Shown: positions 1 through 9,580 of the stretch, in pieces | How the letters are laid out: each line of letters starts with the position of its first letter | Numbering within the stretch: position 1 is the stretch's first letter | Translations under genes and position numbers: made by a program | The notes under the pieces: model-generated | Told to the model about the DNA's origin: nothing | What the model saw: the letters and a program-made list of their open reading frames with translations, nothing else | Database searches by the model: none | Assembly (NCBI RefSeq): GCF_024199945.1 | Contig: NZ_JANADP010000001.1 | Coordinates: 1,240,001 to 1,304,000 of the forward strand | Origin: Bradyrhizobium sp. CCGUVB4N | GTDB taxonomy: Bacteria; Pseudomonadota; Alphaproteobacteria; Rhizobiales; Xanthobacteraceae | Direction of reading: 5' to 3' | Length of the DNA stretch: 64,000 nucleotides

Positions 1-722
1 TGAGGGCAGGCGGTGCCGTCCCAGTCTGCGACTTCATGACGGGGGTGCTTGGCGCGTTCGGCGCGGTCTTGGCGCTCTATCAACGAAAGGGCGGAATGGA
101 GCCGATGTCGTCGGTCGATGTAGCGCTCTATGACGTCGCGTTCCGAATGATTGCGCCGCTCATTTCCTACTATGAAGCCACTGGAGAGGCCTGGCAGCGA
201 GACGGCAATCATAGTCTTGGTGGGGCCCCAACGGGGCATTTCAAGACGGCGGACGACAAATGGATATGTCTTTCCGTTCAGAATGACGAACAATTCGCGC
301 GCTGTGCGGCATTGGTCGGCCGTCCTGATTGGGCTTCCGACGCCAGATTCGCGACCCTTTCGCAGCGCACCGCTCATCGCGACGAGATTGAGGCTTGGGT
401 CGCGACCTGGATAAGGGAAAGAGATCGGACAACCGTTACCGCAGCTTTCGAATCGAAATCACTTGGCGTCGGGCCGATCCAATCTATTGAGGATATGGCC
501 AGCAACGAACATCTGAGCGCCAGAGATTTGCACGCTGTCGACGACCCGATCTTGGGCTCGGTAAGAATGCCACAAACTCTCCCAATCAATGTGAACGCTG
601 GGAAGCAGTCTCCCGCTCCGGCGCTGGGTGAACACACTCGCCAAGTCTTGTCTGAGGTTCTTGGATATTCGAGCGAGACGATCGCACAAATGATAAGCCA
701 CGGCCACGCTGCCTCGGCGTAA
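1..722 (+). CDS. CaiB/BaiF (family III) CoA-transferase, 3' part only
   Basis: The reading frame is open from the window edge, so the 5' part, with the nucleotide-binding fold, lies outside; the first ATG at 36 is internal. The remaining ~240 residues match the second half of family III CoA-transferases: the stretch around RKGGMEPMSSVDVALYDVAF is the conserved G-x-x-VD-x-xLY/F-D/E region, followed by the GHFKTADDKWICLSV strand and a helical tail ending in GEHTRQVLSEVLGYS, the usual C-terminus. These enzymes move CoA between acyl-CoAs and free carboxylates in the cytoplasm. It stands 450 bases upstream of the next gene on the same strand. Substrate unknown. Confidence 0.85.
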   Translation, partial: RAGGAVPVCDFMTGVLGAFGAVLALYQRKGGMEPMSSVDVALYDVAFRMIAPLISYYEATGEAWQRDGNHSLGGAPTGHFKTADDKWICLSVQNDEQFARCAALVGRPDWASDARFATLSQRTAHRDEIEAWVATWIRERDRTTVTAAFESKSLGVGPIQSIEDMASNEHLSARDLHAVDDPILGSVRMPQTLPINVNAGKQSPAPALGEHTRQVLSEVLGYSSETIAQMISHGHAASA

Positions 723-1175
723 GCGACCGTTAGAGTACGCCGAATGAGCTCTCAGGCTGCTCGTTTCAATGGCGAATGCAGTCGGACGAGAGAGCCCGAT
801 GCCGCCGAGCAACTTATCTCTGCACGGTGGCCGGCCGCCATCTTGACTTCATTATTTTTTAACTACCGCGTGAATTTATCTCGTTTGCTTAAGTTGGCAA
901 ATGGCGCGAAATAGGGGCGCTCCAACCGCAAACGAATGAGCGTCGCAAATGCAATCCCGGGAACAGGCAGCGAAGTGCAGATTTGCGCGCGACGTGCGGG
1001 AGATCGTGCGCACAAGCAATAACTTCGTAGGGCCGTCTCCGAGCTAATCCGGAAGCGCGCTGCCGCCTGTTTGTTTGAGAATCCCTTTCACTTTGTGCCT
1101 GTCGCGCCCGAGGCGGAAGGGCCTCGAACGTTGGCAGCGACTATCTTCAACAGAAACGACTGAGTTAGAGGTCCT
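723..1175. other. intergenic region, no gene seen
   Basis: There is no convincing coding frame on either strand. An AT-rich patch at about 848-890 contains a 22-base motif that recurs at 23889-23910 (listed separately). The region may hold the promoter for the TPR gene at 1176, but I cannot place -35/-10 boxes with confidence. Confidence 0.5.
869..890. repeat. 22-base motif, copy 1
   Basis: The motif reads CGTGAATTTATCTCGTTTGC plus TT and differs at one base from the copy at 23889-23910. Both copies lie in AT-rich noncoding DNA beside an A/T run. Function unknown: a shared regulatory site or the end of a lost mobile element are both possible. Confidence 0.5.
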
Positions 1176-2510
1176 ATGTTCGACGATCGAGGTTTGGAAC
1201 TTAGCAGCCAGAACGAGGCCGCAGTGACTTCCTACAATCGGGCGGTCAAGAGCTTTCTCGAGTACCGGACGACGGCAATGCCCCTGACAAAGGAAGCGTT
1301 GGATGCCGATCCGCAGTTCTGCCTGGCGCATTGCTTGCGTGGCTATTTCTTCATGGTCTTCGGCACGTTCTTGGTCATGGACAAGGCGCGTGCTGCTTTC
1401 AAGGATGCTCAATCGACCCTAGGCAATGCAAACACCCGCGAGCGACGCCACGTCGAAGCGTTGGGCCTCTGGATTGCCGGCGATCTTATGGCCGCCAACA
1501 CCTGCTGGGAGCAAATTCTTTTCGAGCACCCCCACGACCTTCTTGCCTTGCGGCTTCATCACTTCAACTGCTTCTGGATGGGGCAGACCCGCGCTCTGCG
1601 CGCGGTCCCTGCATCCGTGCTGGCGAGTTGGAGCAAAGACATGCCCGGCTACGGTAACGTTCTGGGCATGCTTGCGTTTGGCTTTGAGGAGAACGGTGAA
1701 TACGCGAACGCCGAACGTTGTGGACGCGAGGCCGTCGAGATCTGCCCAGACGACTTATGGGCATTGCATGCCGTCGCGCACGTGCTGGAGATGCAAAGTC
1801 GTCACGGCGAGGGGCTGAAATGGCTCAATCATCCTCTCGACCAGTGGAACGATAGAAATCCGTTTCGTCGTCACCTGTGGTGGCACAAGGCATTGTTCAA
1901 CATCGACGCGGGACGTCTCGATGGCGCGCTGCAGCTCTATGATGAGGCCATCAAAGGCGACAAATCCGACTTCTATCTCGATATTCAGAACGCCGCGTCT
2001 CTTCTCGCCCGGCTCGAGTTCTGTGGTGTCGATGTCGGGAACCGATGGGGGGCTCTCGCCGATCACGCCGAGACGCACATCGATGATCATGCGCTGATCT
2101 TTACCGATGTTCATTGTGTGATGTCGTTGGCACATGAGCGTCGCTTCGAGGCGGCCCAGAAGGTAATCGAATCGATGAAGAACTATGCCGGCGACGAGAC
2201 CCGCTACGCAAGCGGCGTTATCCGTAGGCTCGGCGTTCCGCTCTGTGAGAGTATCATTGCATTCGAGCAAGGTCGATATGACGATGTCGTGGGCGGAATT
2301 CTGCCGCTGCGTCACGTCACTGGTCCGATCGGTGCAAGTCACGCTCAGCGCGACATCTTCGATCAGTACCTTCTTGAGGCGGCTCTTCGCGCGAACAAGC
2401 TGCCACTCGCCCAGAGCCTGCTCCAGGAGCGCAGCCTCTTGAAGCCAGGCAGCCACGAGAGCGAATACAAGCTGGCCAGACTGCAAGGATCGATGGCGTC
2501 GCGCGCGTAG
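1176..2510 (+). CDS. TPR-like protein of the TTC38 type
   Basis: The 444-residue protein is rich in paired helices. It starts with the characteristic AVKSFLEYRTTAMPLTKEAL and DPQFCLAHCLRGYFFMV segments of the tetratricopeptide repeat protein 38 family, followed by WEQILFEHPHDLLALRLHHF and a long alpha-solenoid to the end. There is no signal peptide or membrane segment, so it is probably cytoplasmic. The family often sits among acyl-CoA and amidohydrolase catabolic genes; its biochemical role is not established. Start ATG 1176 follows a weak GAGGTCC-type ribosome site. It lies between two CoA-transferase loci on the same strand, which suggests co-regulation but proves no function. Confidence 0.8.
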   Translation: MFDDRGLELSSQNEAAVTSYNRAVKSFLEYRTTAMPLTKEALDADPQFCLAHCLRGYFFMVFGTFLVMDKARAAFKDAQSTLGNANTRERRHVEALGLWIAGDLMAANTCWEQILFEHPHDLLALRLHHFNCFWMGQTRALRAVPASVLASWSKDMPGYGNVLGMLAFGFEENGEYANAERCGREAVEICPDDLWALHAVAHVLEMQSRHGEGLKWLNHPLDQWNDRNPFRRHLWWHKALFNIDAGRLDGALQLYDEAIKGDKSDFYLDIQNAASLLARLEFCGVDVGNRWGALADHAETHIDDHALIFTDVHCVMSLAHERRFEAAQKVIESMKNYAGDETRYASGVIRRLGVPLCESIIAFEQGRYDDVVGGILPLRHVTGPIGASHAQRDIFDQYLLEAALRANKLPLAQSLLQERSLLKPGSHESEYKLARLQGSMASRA

Positions 2511-2632
2511 AAGCGCGAGCTGTCTCGAAGGTCTGCGCAGATCATTGCGGGTAGTCGCCGCTTAGCGCAGTGATCAGTGCCGGCTCACTCGGCGCTGATT
2601 GCAATTTGTACGCTGCATTGGCGTGACCTGGG

Positions 2633-3520
2633 GTGACCTTGGCCGATGATTGGTCGCTCGCCGACAACGTCCCGTACGACGTACCTACTGTGAAGCAAGC
2701 GGAGGCATCTTTGGCGAGCTCTCTTGGCGAAATGGCGAAATGTATCGAGCGTGGAATGACCATCGCGCTGCCGGTAGACTACGCCGGCGTATCGATGGCC
2801 ATGACGCGCGAAATGATCCGGCGGGGTGCGAATGACCTTCATCTGGTCTGTGTGCCGACTGGAGGCCTGCAAGTTGATCAACTCATCGGAGCCGGCCTGG
2901 TCGGGACGGTCGAGACGAGCGCTGTCTCATTGGGGGAGGCAGGCGGCGCGCCTCGATTCAATGCCGCCGTGAAGGACGGCTCGATTCGCCTGAAGGACGC
3001 GACGTGTCCGGCGATTCATGCCGGCTTGATGGCTGCACAGAAAGGCATTCCATTTCTGCCGATGCGGGGGCTGATCGGCACGGACCTGCTTCGGCACCGG
3101 GAAGACTGGCGCGTCCTCGACAATCCGCTTGCTGATACCGCCGATCCGATTGTCCTGATCCCAGCCATCAAGCCAGACGTAGCTGTCTTTCACGCTCCGA
3201 TGGCTGACCGTTTCGGGAACGTCTGGATCGGTCGTCGTCGCGAGCTCGCAGCCATGGCCTATGCGTCAACGACGACATTAGTCACAGTTGAGCGCATCGT
3301 GGAGGAGAATCTACTGGCGGATGAGCTGACGGCGGCAGGTGTGTTGCCAGCCCTCTACATTGGGGCTGTCGGACAGGCCTCGCGAGGCGCATGGCCATAC
3401 GGCTTGTGGGGCGAATATCCCTCGGACGTGACAGAACTCAATCGCTATGCGAAGGCGGCGCGAACGGCCGAGGGGTTCTCCAGATACATGGCTGACGTCG
3501 GGTCGGAGACAGTATCATGA
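2633..3520 (+). CDS. class I CoA-transferase, subunit A
   Basis: This is the alpha-type subunit of a two-subunit class I CoA-transferase (glutaconate/3-oxoacid CoA-transferase superfamily). Visible family segments are MTIALPVDYAGVSMAMTREM near the N-terminus, the glycine-rich LHLVCVPTGGLQVDQLIGAG, and PDVAVFHAPMADRFGNVWIG in the second half. The frame can start at GTG 2633, but the first ~30 residues are atypical and a later ATG is possible; the start is uncertain. It overlaps the subunit B gene by four bases (ATGA), the usual arrangement for obligate partners. The pair would exchange CoA between an acyl-CoA and a free acid; the substrate cannot be read from the sequence. Confidence 0.88.
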   Translation: MTLADDWSLADNVPYDVPTVKQAEASLASSLGEMAKCIERGMTIALPVDYAGVSMAMTREMIRRGANDLHLVCVPTGGLQVDQLIGAGLVGTVETSAVSLGEAGGAPRFNAAVKDGSIRLKDATCPAIHAGLMAAQKGIPFLPMRGLIGTDLLRHREDWRVLDNPLADTADPIVLIPAIKPDVAVFHAPMADRFGNVWIGRRRELAAMAYASTTTLVTVERIVEENLLADELTAAGVLPALYIGAVGQASRGAWPYGLWGEYPSDVTELNRYAKAARTAEGFSRYMADVGSETVS

Positions 3521-4263
3521 CTGCCATCCATCCCCGCGAGATACTGATCTACGCCATCGCGCAGCTATTGGACGGCGTCAAACACGTAGCTGTAGGCGCC
3601 TCGTCGCCGATCCCCGCCGCTGGGGCCATGCTCTTGCGCGCAATGAAGGCTGCCAAGGGAGAGCCTGTCCCCCGCATTTCGGTACTGGGCTCCGTTGAAC
3701 ACAACTTCTTCACCAACGGCTCGGCCGAGCTGTTCGATTGCGCAGCGCAGGGACGCATTGATGCGTTCTTCCTTGGCGGCGGCCAAATCGATGGGGTCGG
3801 CAACGTCAACCTCGTGGGCGCGGGCGGCTATCCGCAGTCGGACGTGCGCTGGCCCGGATCTTTCGGGTCGGCATATCTGTATTTTGTCGTTCCTCGGGTC
3901 ATACTCTTCCGCGAGGAACATTCGCCGCGCGTTCTCGTCGACAAAGTTGATTTTGTGAGCGCACCCGGCGTGAGCGAAAGGGGGGTCTTCAGAAGTGGGG
4001 GGCCGATCGCACTGCTAACAGGCAAGGGCCTCTTTCGCTTCGACAAGTCGCATCCGGGATTCATTCTCGACAGCATTCACCCCGGATACGATCTCGATGA
4101 AATCAAGGCTTCGACCGGCTTCAAGTTCCAGCACGCGGATCGACCTGGTCGAACGGCACCGCCCGATGCATCAACATTGGGCTTGCTGCGGGGCAAGATG
4201 CTCGATGAGCTTGCCGAGACGTATGGCGAGTTCGCAACGAAGATGCGCGCTGAACTCCCCTGA
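3517..4263 (+). CDS. class I CoA-transferase, subunit B
   Basis: The 248-residue beta-type subunit overlaps the A subunit by ATGA and so is translationally coupled. Family signatures seen are VAVGASSPIPAAGAMLLRA, then SVLGSVEHNFF, the glycine-rich FFLGGGQIDGVGNVNLVG, and GGYPQSDVRWPGSFGSA. The beta subunit of class I enzymes carries the catalytic glutamate that forms the CoA thioester; the Glu in SVEHN lies in the right general area, but I cannot assign it without an alignment. The next gene downstream is the decayed mmsA on the opposite strand, so the operon ends here. Confidence 0.87.
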   Translation: MTAIHPREILIYAIAQLLDGVKHVAVGASSPIPAAGAMLLRAMKAAKGEPVPRISVLGSVEHNFFTNGSAELFDCAAQGRIDAFFLGGGQIDGVGNVNLVGAGGYPQSDVRWPGSFGSAYLYFVVPRVILFREEHSPRVLVDKVDFVSAPGVSERGVFRSGGPIALLTGKGLFRFDKSHPGFILDSIHPGYDLDEIKASTGFKFQHADRPGRTAPPDASTLGLLRGKMLDELAETYGEFATKMRAELP

Positions 4264-4339
4264 TGCTCTGTTGAGGGGCCTCTCACTACTCGGCCGAAAG
4301 GCTAGGCGAAGACCGATGCGATCTTCGCCCGCCGTGAGA

Positions 4340-5366
4340 TCAACGCATCGTTGGCATAACGAACTCGGCACCCGATCGTATGCCGGTGGGCCACCGCGTG
4401 GTGATGGTCTTGAGCTTGGTATAGAAACGTACCCCCTCGGGACCATGCATGTGATGATCGCCGAAGAGAGATGCCTTCCAGCCACCGAAGGAGTGAAATG
4501 CCATTGGCACGGGGATTGGCACGTTAATGCCGACCATGCCCACCTGAATCTGATGCGCGAATTCACGGGCCGCATCGCCGTCTCGCGTGAAAATGGCAGT
4601 GCCGTTGCCGAACTCGTGCTCGTTGATCATCTCGGCTGCTTCGTCATATGACCTGGCGCGTGCGATGGCGAGCACAGGTCCAAAGATCTCCTCTTGGTAG
4701 ATCTTCATATCGGTCGTGACGTTGTCGAAGAGTGATCCGCCGATGAAGTATCCCTTTTCATACCCCTGACGCCGGAAATCCCGGCCGTCGACGACAAGCT
4801 TTGCACCTTCGTCGACGCCAGCATCAATGTATCCGCGGACCTTGTCGAGGTGCTGCTTGGTCACCAAGGGGCCCATCTCGGCTTCAGAGTCCGTCCCCGG
4901 ACCGATATTCAGAGCGCGGACCTTTGGCGCGAGCTTTTCGATCAATCTGTCGGCGGTGGTGTCGCCGATCGGCACCGCCACCGAGATTGCCATGCAGCGC
5001 TCGCCGGCGGAGCCATAGGCCGCCCCCATCAGCGCGTCGACAGCCTGATCCATGTCGGCATCTGGCATGACGATCATATGGTTCTTCGCGCCGCCAAGCG
5101 CCTGGCATCGCTTTCCGTGCTGGGTCGCCGTCTCGTAAATGTAGCGGGCGATCGGGGTCGATGCGAGCGCGTCGTAGAGGAGGTGTATTCGCCCAAGCCG
5201 GGAATGCCTTCCGAGCAGCGATCACCGCGGATCGAACATCTTGTGCTGATGCTAGTCCCAGAATTCCCGATTGTTCGCCGGTGGCCGGATTGTAAACGGC
5301 CGTGGTGCGGGGGCCCTGGCTTGGCACCAACTCACCATTGATGAAATTCGGAATGGTCGCCTGCAT
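4340..5366 (-). pseudogene. mmsA: methylmalonate-semialdehyde dehydrogenase remnant, large internal deletion
   Basis: The minus strand starts with a normal MmsA N-terminus (QATIPNFINGELVPSQGP at 5366) that runs to about residue 57 ([14 protein letters not shown]). It then passes, out of frame, straight into the C-terminal half ([33 protein letters not shown] with the catalytic Cys, [19 protein letters not shown]). About 180 residues covering most of the NAD-binding domain are missing, and the junction near 5185 also shifts frame. Intact MmsA (~500 residues) oxidises methylmalonate semialdehyde to propionyl-CoA in valine and myo-inositol breakdown. This copy cannot make a working enzyme. The divergent LysR gene at 5470 is also truncated. 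Confidence 0.88.
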
Positions 5367-5469
5367 GGTCTTGTTTCTCCAAACGAAGCTTGATCGTTTG
5401 GGTATGGAGCGCCTAAAATCGCACTTCAACGGCCGAATTCGCGGCTCCGTTGTGCGGAAATTGTAGTCG

Positions 5470-6186
5470 ATGGATTGGGAACGGGTTCGGATATTTCTTG
5501 AAGTCGCAAGAGCGGGACAGATCCTGAAAGCGTCGAAAAGCTTACGGCTCAATCATGCGACCGTTGCGCGACAGCTTACGGCGCTCGAGCGGAGCCTGAA
5601 CGCCAGGCTGATCGAGCGACACACAACCGGCTGCACTTTGACCGCAGCGGGGGAAGCGTTGGTCGCTGCCGCCGAGCGCGCCGAAAGTGAGTTTCTGAGA
5701 GTCGGCTCCAGCATTGGAGGAGCCACGGAGGCGATCACTGGCACCGTGCGCGTCGGCGCCCCCGACGGCTTGGGAAACTACTTTCTCGCGGATCGTCTCG
5801 GAGCGCTCGCTGCGAGCCATTCAAAGCTGGTGGTTCAGCTCGTTCCGTTGCCTCGAACATTTTCGCTGTCCCGGCGCGAGGCGGACATCGCGATTACGTT
5901 GGATCGTCCCAAGCAGGGGCGGCTTATCCTGTCGAAGCTGACGGATTACACGTTGAGCGTCTACGCCGCAGAGAGCTACCTCGAGCGCGAGGGACCCATC
6001 GCCAGCCAGGCCGAATTGGCCGGCCGCTTGTTCGTAACGCATGTCGAGGATTTTGCTTACAGTCGCGCTCTGGATTACGCCTCTGTTCTCGGTCGGCTGA
6101 TGTCACGTCGATACGAATGCGGAAGCGTGGTCGCACAAATGGAGGCCGTCCGGGCCGGGCATGGCGTTGGCATTCTTCACGACTAA
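5470..6186 (+). pseudogene. LysR-family regulator, C-terminally truncated
   Basis: The N-terminal winged helix is complete ([20 protein letters not shown], then [16 protein letters not shown]), and most of the periplasmic-binding-protein-like effector domain follows. The frame stops at GHGVGILHD, about 238 residues, whereas LysR proteins normally continue ~55 residues to a final strand and helix. The next sequence starts the binding-protein gene after only ~30 bases, so the tail was probably removed by a deletion. It is divergent from the mmsA remnant and was probably its regulator. The shortened protein might still bind DNA, but normal effector response is unlikely. Confidence 0.7.
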
Positions 6187-6217
6187 GCGAGAGGCGACAC
6201 GAATGGGAGGACAAACA

Positions 6218-7222
6218 GTGAAATCCAGCTACCTGGCGCTTGTCGCGCTCGCTCTGGCGAGCGTGCTGACGCCAAACGTTTCAAGGGCGGAAGTTTCGAC
6301 GATACGTCTCGCCAAACAATATGGCCTAGCCTATCTGCCGCTGACCATCATGCAGGAAGAGCAGCTTCTCGAAAAGGAGGCGGCCAAGAGCGGTCAAACC
6401 GTCAAAACGGAGTGGCTCCAGTTTTCCGCTGGCTCGGGGATGAACGAGGCGCTTCTCTCTGGCAACCTCGACGTAGCGTCGGGCGGTGTCGGCCCTATGC
6501 TTACGATTTGGTCGCGGACATTGAAGAACTACAAGATCAGAGGCATCTCGGCGATGGCTTCGCTGCCTCTGTACCTCGTAACTGTCAACCCAAAGGTGAA
6601 GTCGCTCCCGGACTTCGGTGCCGCAGACAAGATTGCGATGCCGACGGTGAAAACCTCGATTCAGGCGATCACGTTGCAGATGGCTGCCGAGAAGCAGTTC
6701 GGGAAGGGGCAGGCGACCAAGCTCGATCCGCTGACAGTCTCCTTGAGTCATCCCGACGCTCAGGTTGCGATGCTGGGTGGTAAGGCAGGCATCACTTCGC
6801 ATTTCGGATCGTCTCCGTTTCAGGAGATGGAGCTCAAGGATCCCAGGGCGCATCGAGTTCTCGACAGTTATGAGGTCCTTGACGGACCTCATACATTCAG
6901 CGTCGTTTGGGCGACGGACAAGTTCGTAAGCGAGAACCCGAAGATCGTTGCGGCGTTCTATGCGGCGCTCAAGGAGAGCATCAGTTTGATCAACTCCGAT
7001 CCGAAGGCTGCCGCGAGCCTCTGGATCAAGGGGGACCGCCTCAAGCTCTCGGAAGAGGATGCTGAGGCAATCATCAAGAATCCGGAAAACAAGTGGACGA
7101 CCGAGCCTCAGAAGCTGCTGGTCTTTCTGAATGGAATGCACGCCGCGGGGCTGATCAATGACACGACCAGCAATTGGAAGGACCTCTTCTTCACCTATGT
7201 CCACGACACAAAGGGGAGCTGA
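6218..7222 (+). CDS. ABC transporter substrate-binding protein, NMT1/SsuA-TauA-like
   Basis: The start is taken as GTG 6218, which has GGGAGG eight bases upstream. It gives a clean secretion signal (KSSYLALVALALASVLTPNV, cleavage after SRA) and a mature protein starting EVSTIRLAKQYG. The fold is a type II periplasmic binding protein of the nitrate/sulfonate/thiamine-precursor class. It is clearly paralogous to the protein at 12613: both share the LAxQxGLxYLPL opening, MNEALLSGNLDVA versus INESLLSGAIDIS, and a C-terminal SNWKDLFF motif. It has no adjacent permease, so it probably feeds the importer at 10876-12578 or is an orphan. Ligand unknown. Confidence 0.85.
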   Translation: MKSSYLALVALALASVLTPNVSRAEVSTIRLAKQYGLAYLPLTIMQEEQLLEKEAAKSGQTVKTEWLQFSAGSGMNEALLSGNLDVASGGVGPMLTIWSRTLKNYKIRGISAMASLPLYLVTVNPKVKSLPDFGAADKIAMPTVKTSIQAITLQMAAEKQFGKGQATKLDPLTVSLSHPDAQVAMLGGKAGITSHFGSSPFQEMELKDPRAHRVLDSYEVLDGPHTFSVVWATDKFVSENPKIVAAFYAALKESISLINSDPKAAASLWIKGDRLKLSEEDAEAIIKNPENKWTTEPQKLLVFLNGMHAAGLINDTTSNWKDLFFTYVHDTKGS

Positions 7223-7343
7223 GGGGCAGGGACCACCCGGGTGAGGCCGTCACCAGCTTAGCGCGCGGCGCAGGTCTGCCTGTTGGATAGTTCGGCGTCG
7301 AAACACCGTGTCAATTCTCCGCGCAGTGTCACGTGTCGGCCGA

Positions 7344-8183
7344 TTAGTCTAGCTTGAAACCGATGCGCTTGACGTAGGCGCCAAAGTCTTGGCGCTCCGG
7401 AAACGCGTATTGCCGCGCCTTGTCCTCGGACCAGCCGTAGCTCTCGGACCGGCCGAGTTCGTTGACGTATCGTTGCGTTACATAAGGCTGGTCGGCCGAC
7501 CTGCGTCGATCGTATTCCTCGATCGCGGCGTCGAGTGTATCGTCGGTATAGGTGTTGTGATGAATAGTAACGGGCAGAGGTAGCCGCAGACTCCTTGGTG
7601 GCTGGTCATCTGGATACCCGACGGCTAGGCCTGCCACGGGAAAGACGTGTTCGGGTAGATTCAGCAACTCTGCGAGCCGGTCCGGGTGATTGCGCACCGC
7701 GCTGATGGGGCAGACGCCAAGGCCTTCTGCTTCCGCCGCGACCACAAACGATGAGAGTGCTATCGCGGCATCGACTGTGGCATTGAAGAAGGCATCCAAA
7801 TGGTCGTTGACAAAGGGCCTAGCCCTCAGCGCATGGAGGCGCCGCTGCCGCCGATTGTTGCCGCAGAAGATCAGAAGGTTCGGGACTTCCTCGAGCCAGT
7901 TCTGGCCCAGGCGGCCGCTTGCCAAAAGCACGCAGATTTCGGATCGCAAGGCAGGCGAATCGATAATGATGATATCGCGTTGCTGCAAATCGCTCTTGGT
8001 TGGGGCACATAGCGCGAGCGCGCAAAGTCGCCTCAGGACATGATCAGGGATTTGTTCTGGACGAAATTTCCGAACAGAGCCGCGCTTGACCAATTGTTTG
8101 TGAACGGCAGGCGCGCCGTCTTCGAGCTCCAGATCCGCGGCCTCGGGGCCGAAGCGGTTAGAGAGCAGATGAAATTCATCCAT
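7344..8183 (-). CDS. nitroreductase-family flavoprotein (NfsA/FRP-like)
   Basis: The 279-residue protein has the FMN-binding opening RGSVRKFRPEQIPDHVLRRL and the LALCAPTKSDLQQRD segment typical of the family, then a central helix bundle (DAAIALSSFVVAAEAEGLGV) and the VCPISAVRNHPDRLAELLNL motif. These are cytoplasmic NAD(P)H-dependent FMN enzymes acting on nitroaromatics, quinones or flavins. The C-terminal ~60 residues, with YGWSEDKARQYAFPERQDFG, match the tail of NfsA-like homologues. It is convergent with the binding-protein gene and stands alone on its strand, so the neighbourhood does not reveal its substrate. Confidence 0.82.
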   Translation of the reverse strand: MDEFHLLSNRFGPEAADLELEDGAPAVHKQLVKRGSVRKFRPEQIPDHVLRRLCALALCAPTKSDLQQRDIIIIDSPALRSEICVLLASGRLGQNWLEEVPNLLIFCGNNRRQRRLHALRARPFVNDHLDAFFNATVDAAIALSSFVVAAEAEGLGVCPISAVRNHPDRLAELLNLPEHVFPVAGLAVGYPDDQPPRSLRLPLPVTIHHNTYTDDTLDAAIEEYDRRRSADQPYVTQRYVNELGRSESYGWSEDKARQYAFPERQDFGAYVKRIGFKLD

Positions 8184-8504
8184 GTGGCGATCCAGGTCCG
8201 ATTGCTTTGAAGCTTGTGCAATCCCGTCAGGTTAGTCGATCCGGATTCAAGAGTCGCGGAAAATGTCTTCAACTCCAATGTTCAATGTTCTTGCGTGCGC
8301 CGGGCAAGCGAAGAAATGCAGCAGTCGATTGAGAAGCAGGCGCGTTGATTCTCTTGCGCACTGCATATCTTTTCCTTCGGGCGGGCCAAGGCGCCTCCGC
8401 TGGAGGCAGCAGGTAGCTCAGGCTCCAGAGATGGCGTTCCCAAAGCTTGGAAGGCTCCTCCGGGAGTGATAGTTACGCCCGATCGTAGCTAGCTCACGGA
8501 GCGA
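8184..8504. other. intergenic region, no gene seen
   Basis: About 320 bases between two minus-strand genes. One short plus-strand frame is open here, but it has no recognisable protein features and a poor ribosome site. I see nothing I can support. Confidence 0.45.
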
Positions 8505-9434
8505 TCAAGGCTTGCGCGTCGTGCGCCTTGTTGTAGGCGAGCGGCGTGACGGATGGCGGTTCGAGAAGGACTGTCTGAGAGAATTGGCAAGTTCTTCCAC
8601 TTCGGTCCTCCAGCGCATAGTCGGGTCCCAAATCGCGGTTAGATCCATGCCGAGAGCAACACCGTTTGCCGTGATCTTCGTCGTATAGAGATCCGTCCGA
8701 GTGCTCGATGGCATGACCGCTGTACCGAGGCCGACGCGAGCCAAAGCGAGGATGACGCTGGCGGAACTGCCCTCGTGCATAATGTTCGGCGTTAGTTGTA
8801 GAAGCCGTAATGCGGCGTCGAGAGTTAAGCGAGACTGATAGCGTCGGTCGAGAATTAGTAAGTCCCGCCGACAGAGTGCTCTAAGTTCAATGCCGTTTTT
8901 AACCTCGCCAGGAGTGAAGGGCTCCGAGGAGCCGGCGAGAATATTCAAGCGCACAATCGGACGATCGATAAGCCCGGTATCAAAGCGAGGGCGGGCGGTG
9001 ATGCCGAGGGAAGCTTTGCCACTCAAAATGAGATCTTCAATCTCGACCCCGCCGGCTTCTAGAAGACCTATCCTGACGTTCGGATGAGTTCGCACGAATT
9101 CGGCGATACAATCCGCTACTACCGTCTCGATCATATGGGCCGTCGCCGCTACGGTTAGGTGAATCGCTGGGCGCACACCGTTCACGCGTGCGGCGGCCTC
9201 CAGCGCCGTAATTCCTTCCAACGCCGCCAAGGCGAGGGGGAGCAGATTCTGGGCCTCGCTCGTCGCCGCCAATCCCCGTCCAGAGGATTCGAAGAGAGGC
9301 AGGCCCAGCTTGTGCTGGAACTCGGTGATGCGTCGCGACAACGCCGACTGCGAGATGTTGAGGCGCTCGGCTGCCTCCACGAGTGAGCCCGATCGGTAGA
9401 CGGCAACGAAGGATTCCAACGACCGCTTATCCAT
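8505..9434 (-). CDS. LysR-family transcriptional regulator
   Basis: The start is set at ATG 9434 (MDKRSLESFVAVYRSGSLVE), the standard LysR opening. A longer frame exists upstream but would add unrelated residues. The helix-turn-helix is AAERLNISQSALSRRITEFQ, followed by a linker helix and the two-lobed effector domain (NVRIGLLEAGGVEIEDLILS; SSASVILALARVGLGTAVMP). The last ~20 residues are basic. It is divergent from the acyl-CoA dehydrogenase at 9581, the classical arrangement for a LysR gene that controls its neighbour. An inverted repeat in the shared intergenic region (9497-9539) is a candidate binding site. Confidence 0.88.
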   Translation of the reverse strand: MDKRSLESFVAVYRSGSLVEAAERLNISQSALSRRITEFQHKLGLPLFESSGRGLAATSEAQNLLPLALAALEGITALEAAARVNGVRPAIHLTVAATAHMIETVVADCIAEFVRTHPNVRIGLLEAGGVEIEDLILSGKASLGITARPRFDTGLIDRPIVRLNILAGSSEPFTPGEVKNGIELRALCRRDLLILDRRYQSRLTLDAALRLLQLTPNIMHEGSSASVILALARVGLGTAVMPSSTRTDLYTTKITANGVALGMDLTAIWDPTMRWRTEVEELANSLRQSFSNRHPSRRSPTTRRTTRKP

Positions 9435-9496
9435 CCTTGCAAGATCCTCAACGATTTCTCGGAGTTGCAGAGATCGCAACAAATGACCTGCAAATA

Positions 9497-9539
9497 TTGC
9501 ACTTTATGCATGATGTCAATTCGGTTAGCGATAGTGCAA
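9497..9539. promoter_or_regulatory. candidate LysR operator between divergent genes
   Basis: TTGCACT at 9497-9503 and its exact inverse AGTGCAA at 9533-9539 flank 29 bases of AT-rich DNA between the LysR gene and the acyl-CoA dehydrogenase gene. The spacing is wider than a classic T-N11-A box, but paired recognition and activation sites of LysR proteins can span this distance. This is inference from position and symmetry only. Confidence 0.4.
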
Positions 9540-9580
9540 CGAACATCAGCTGCTTACGGGCGCGCTCAGGAAGGAACCAG

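Noticed and set aside
6326..7204. Long minus-strand frame opposite the first binding-protein gene (about 290 codons)
   Set aside because: Arg/His/Leu-rich composition typical of an antisense shadow; the plus-strand gene has a signal peptide and a clear family.
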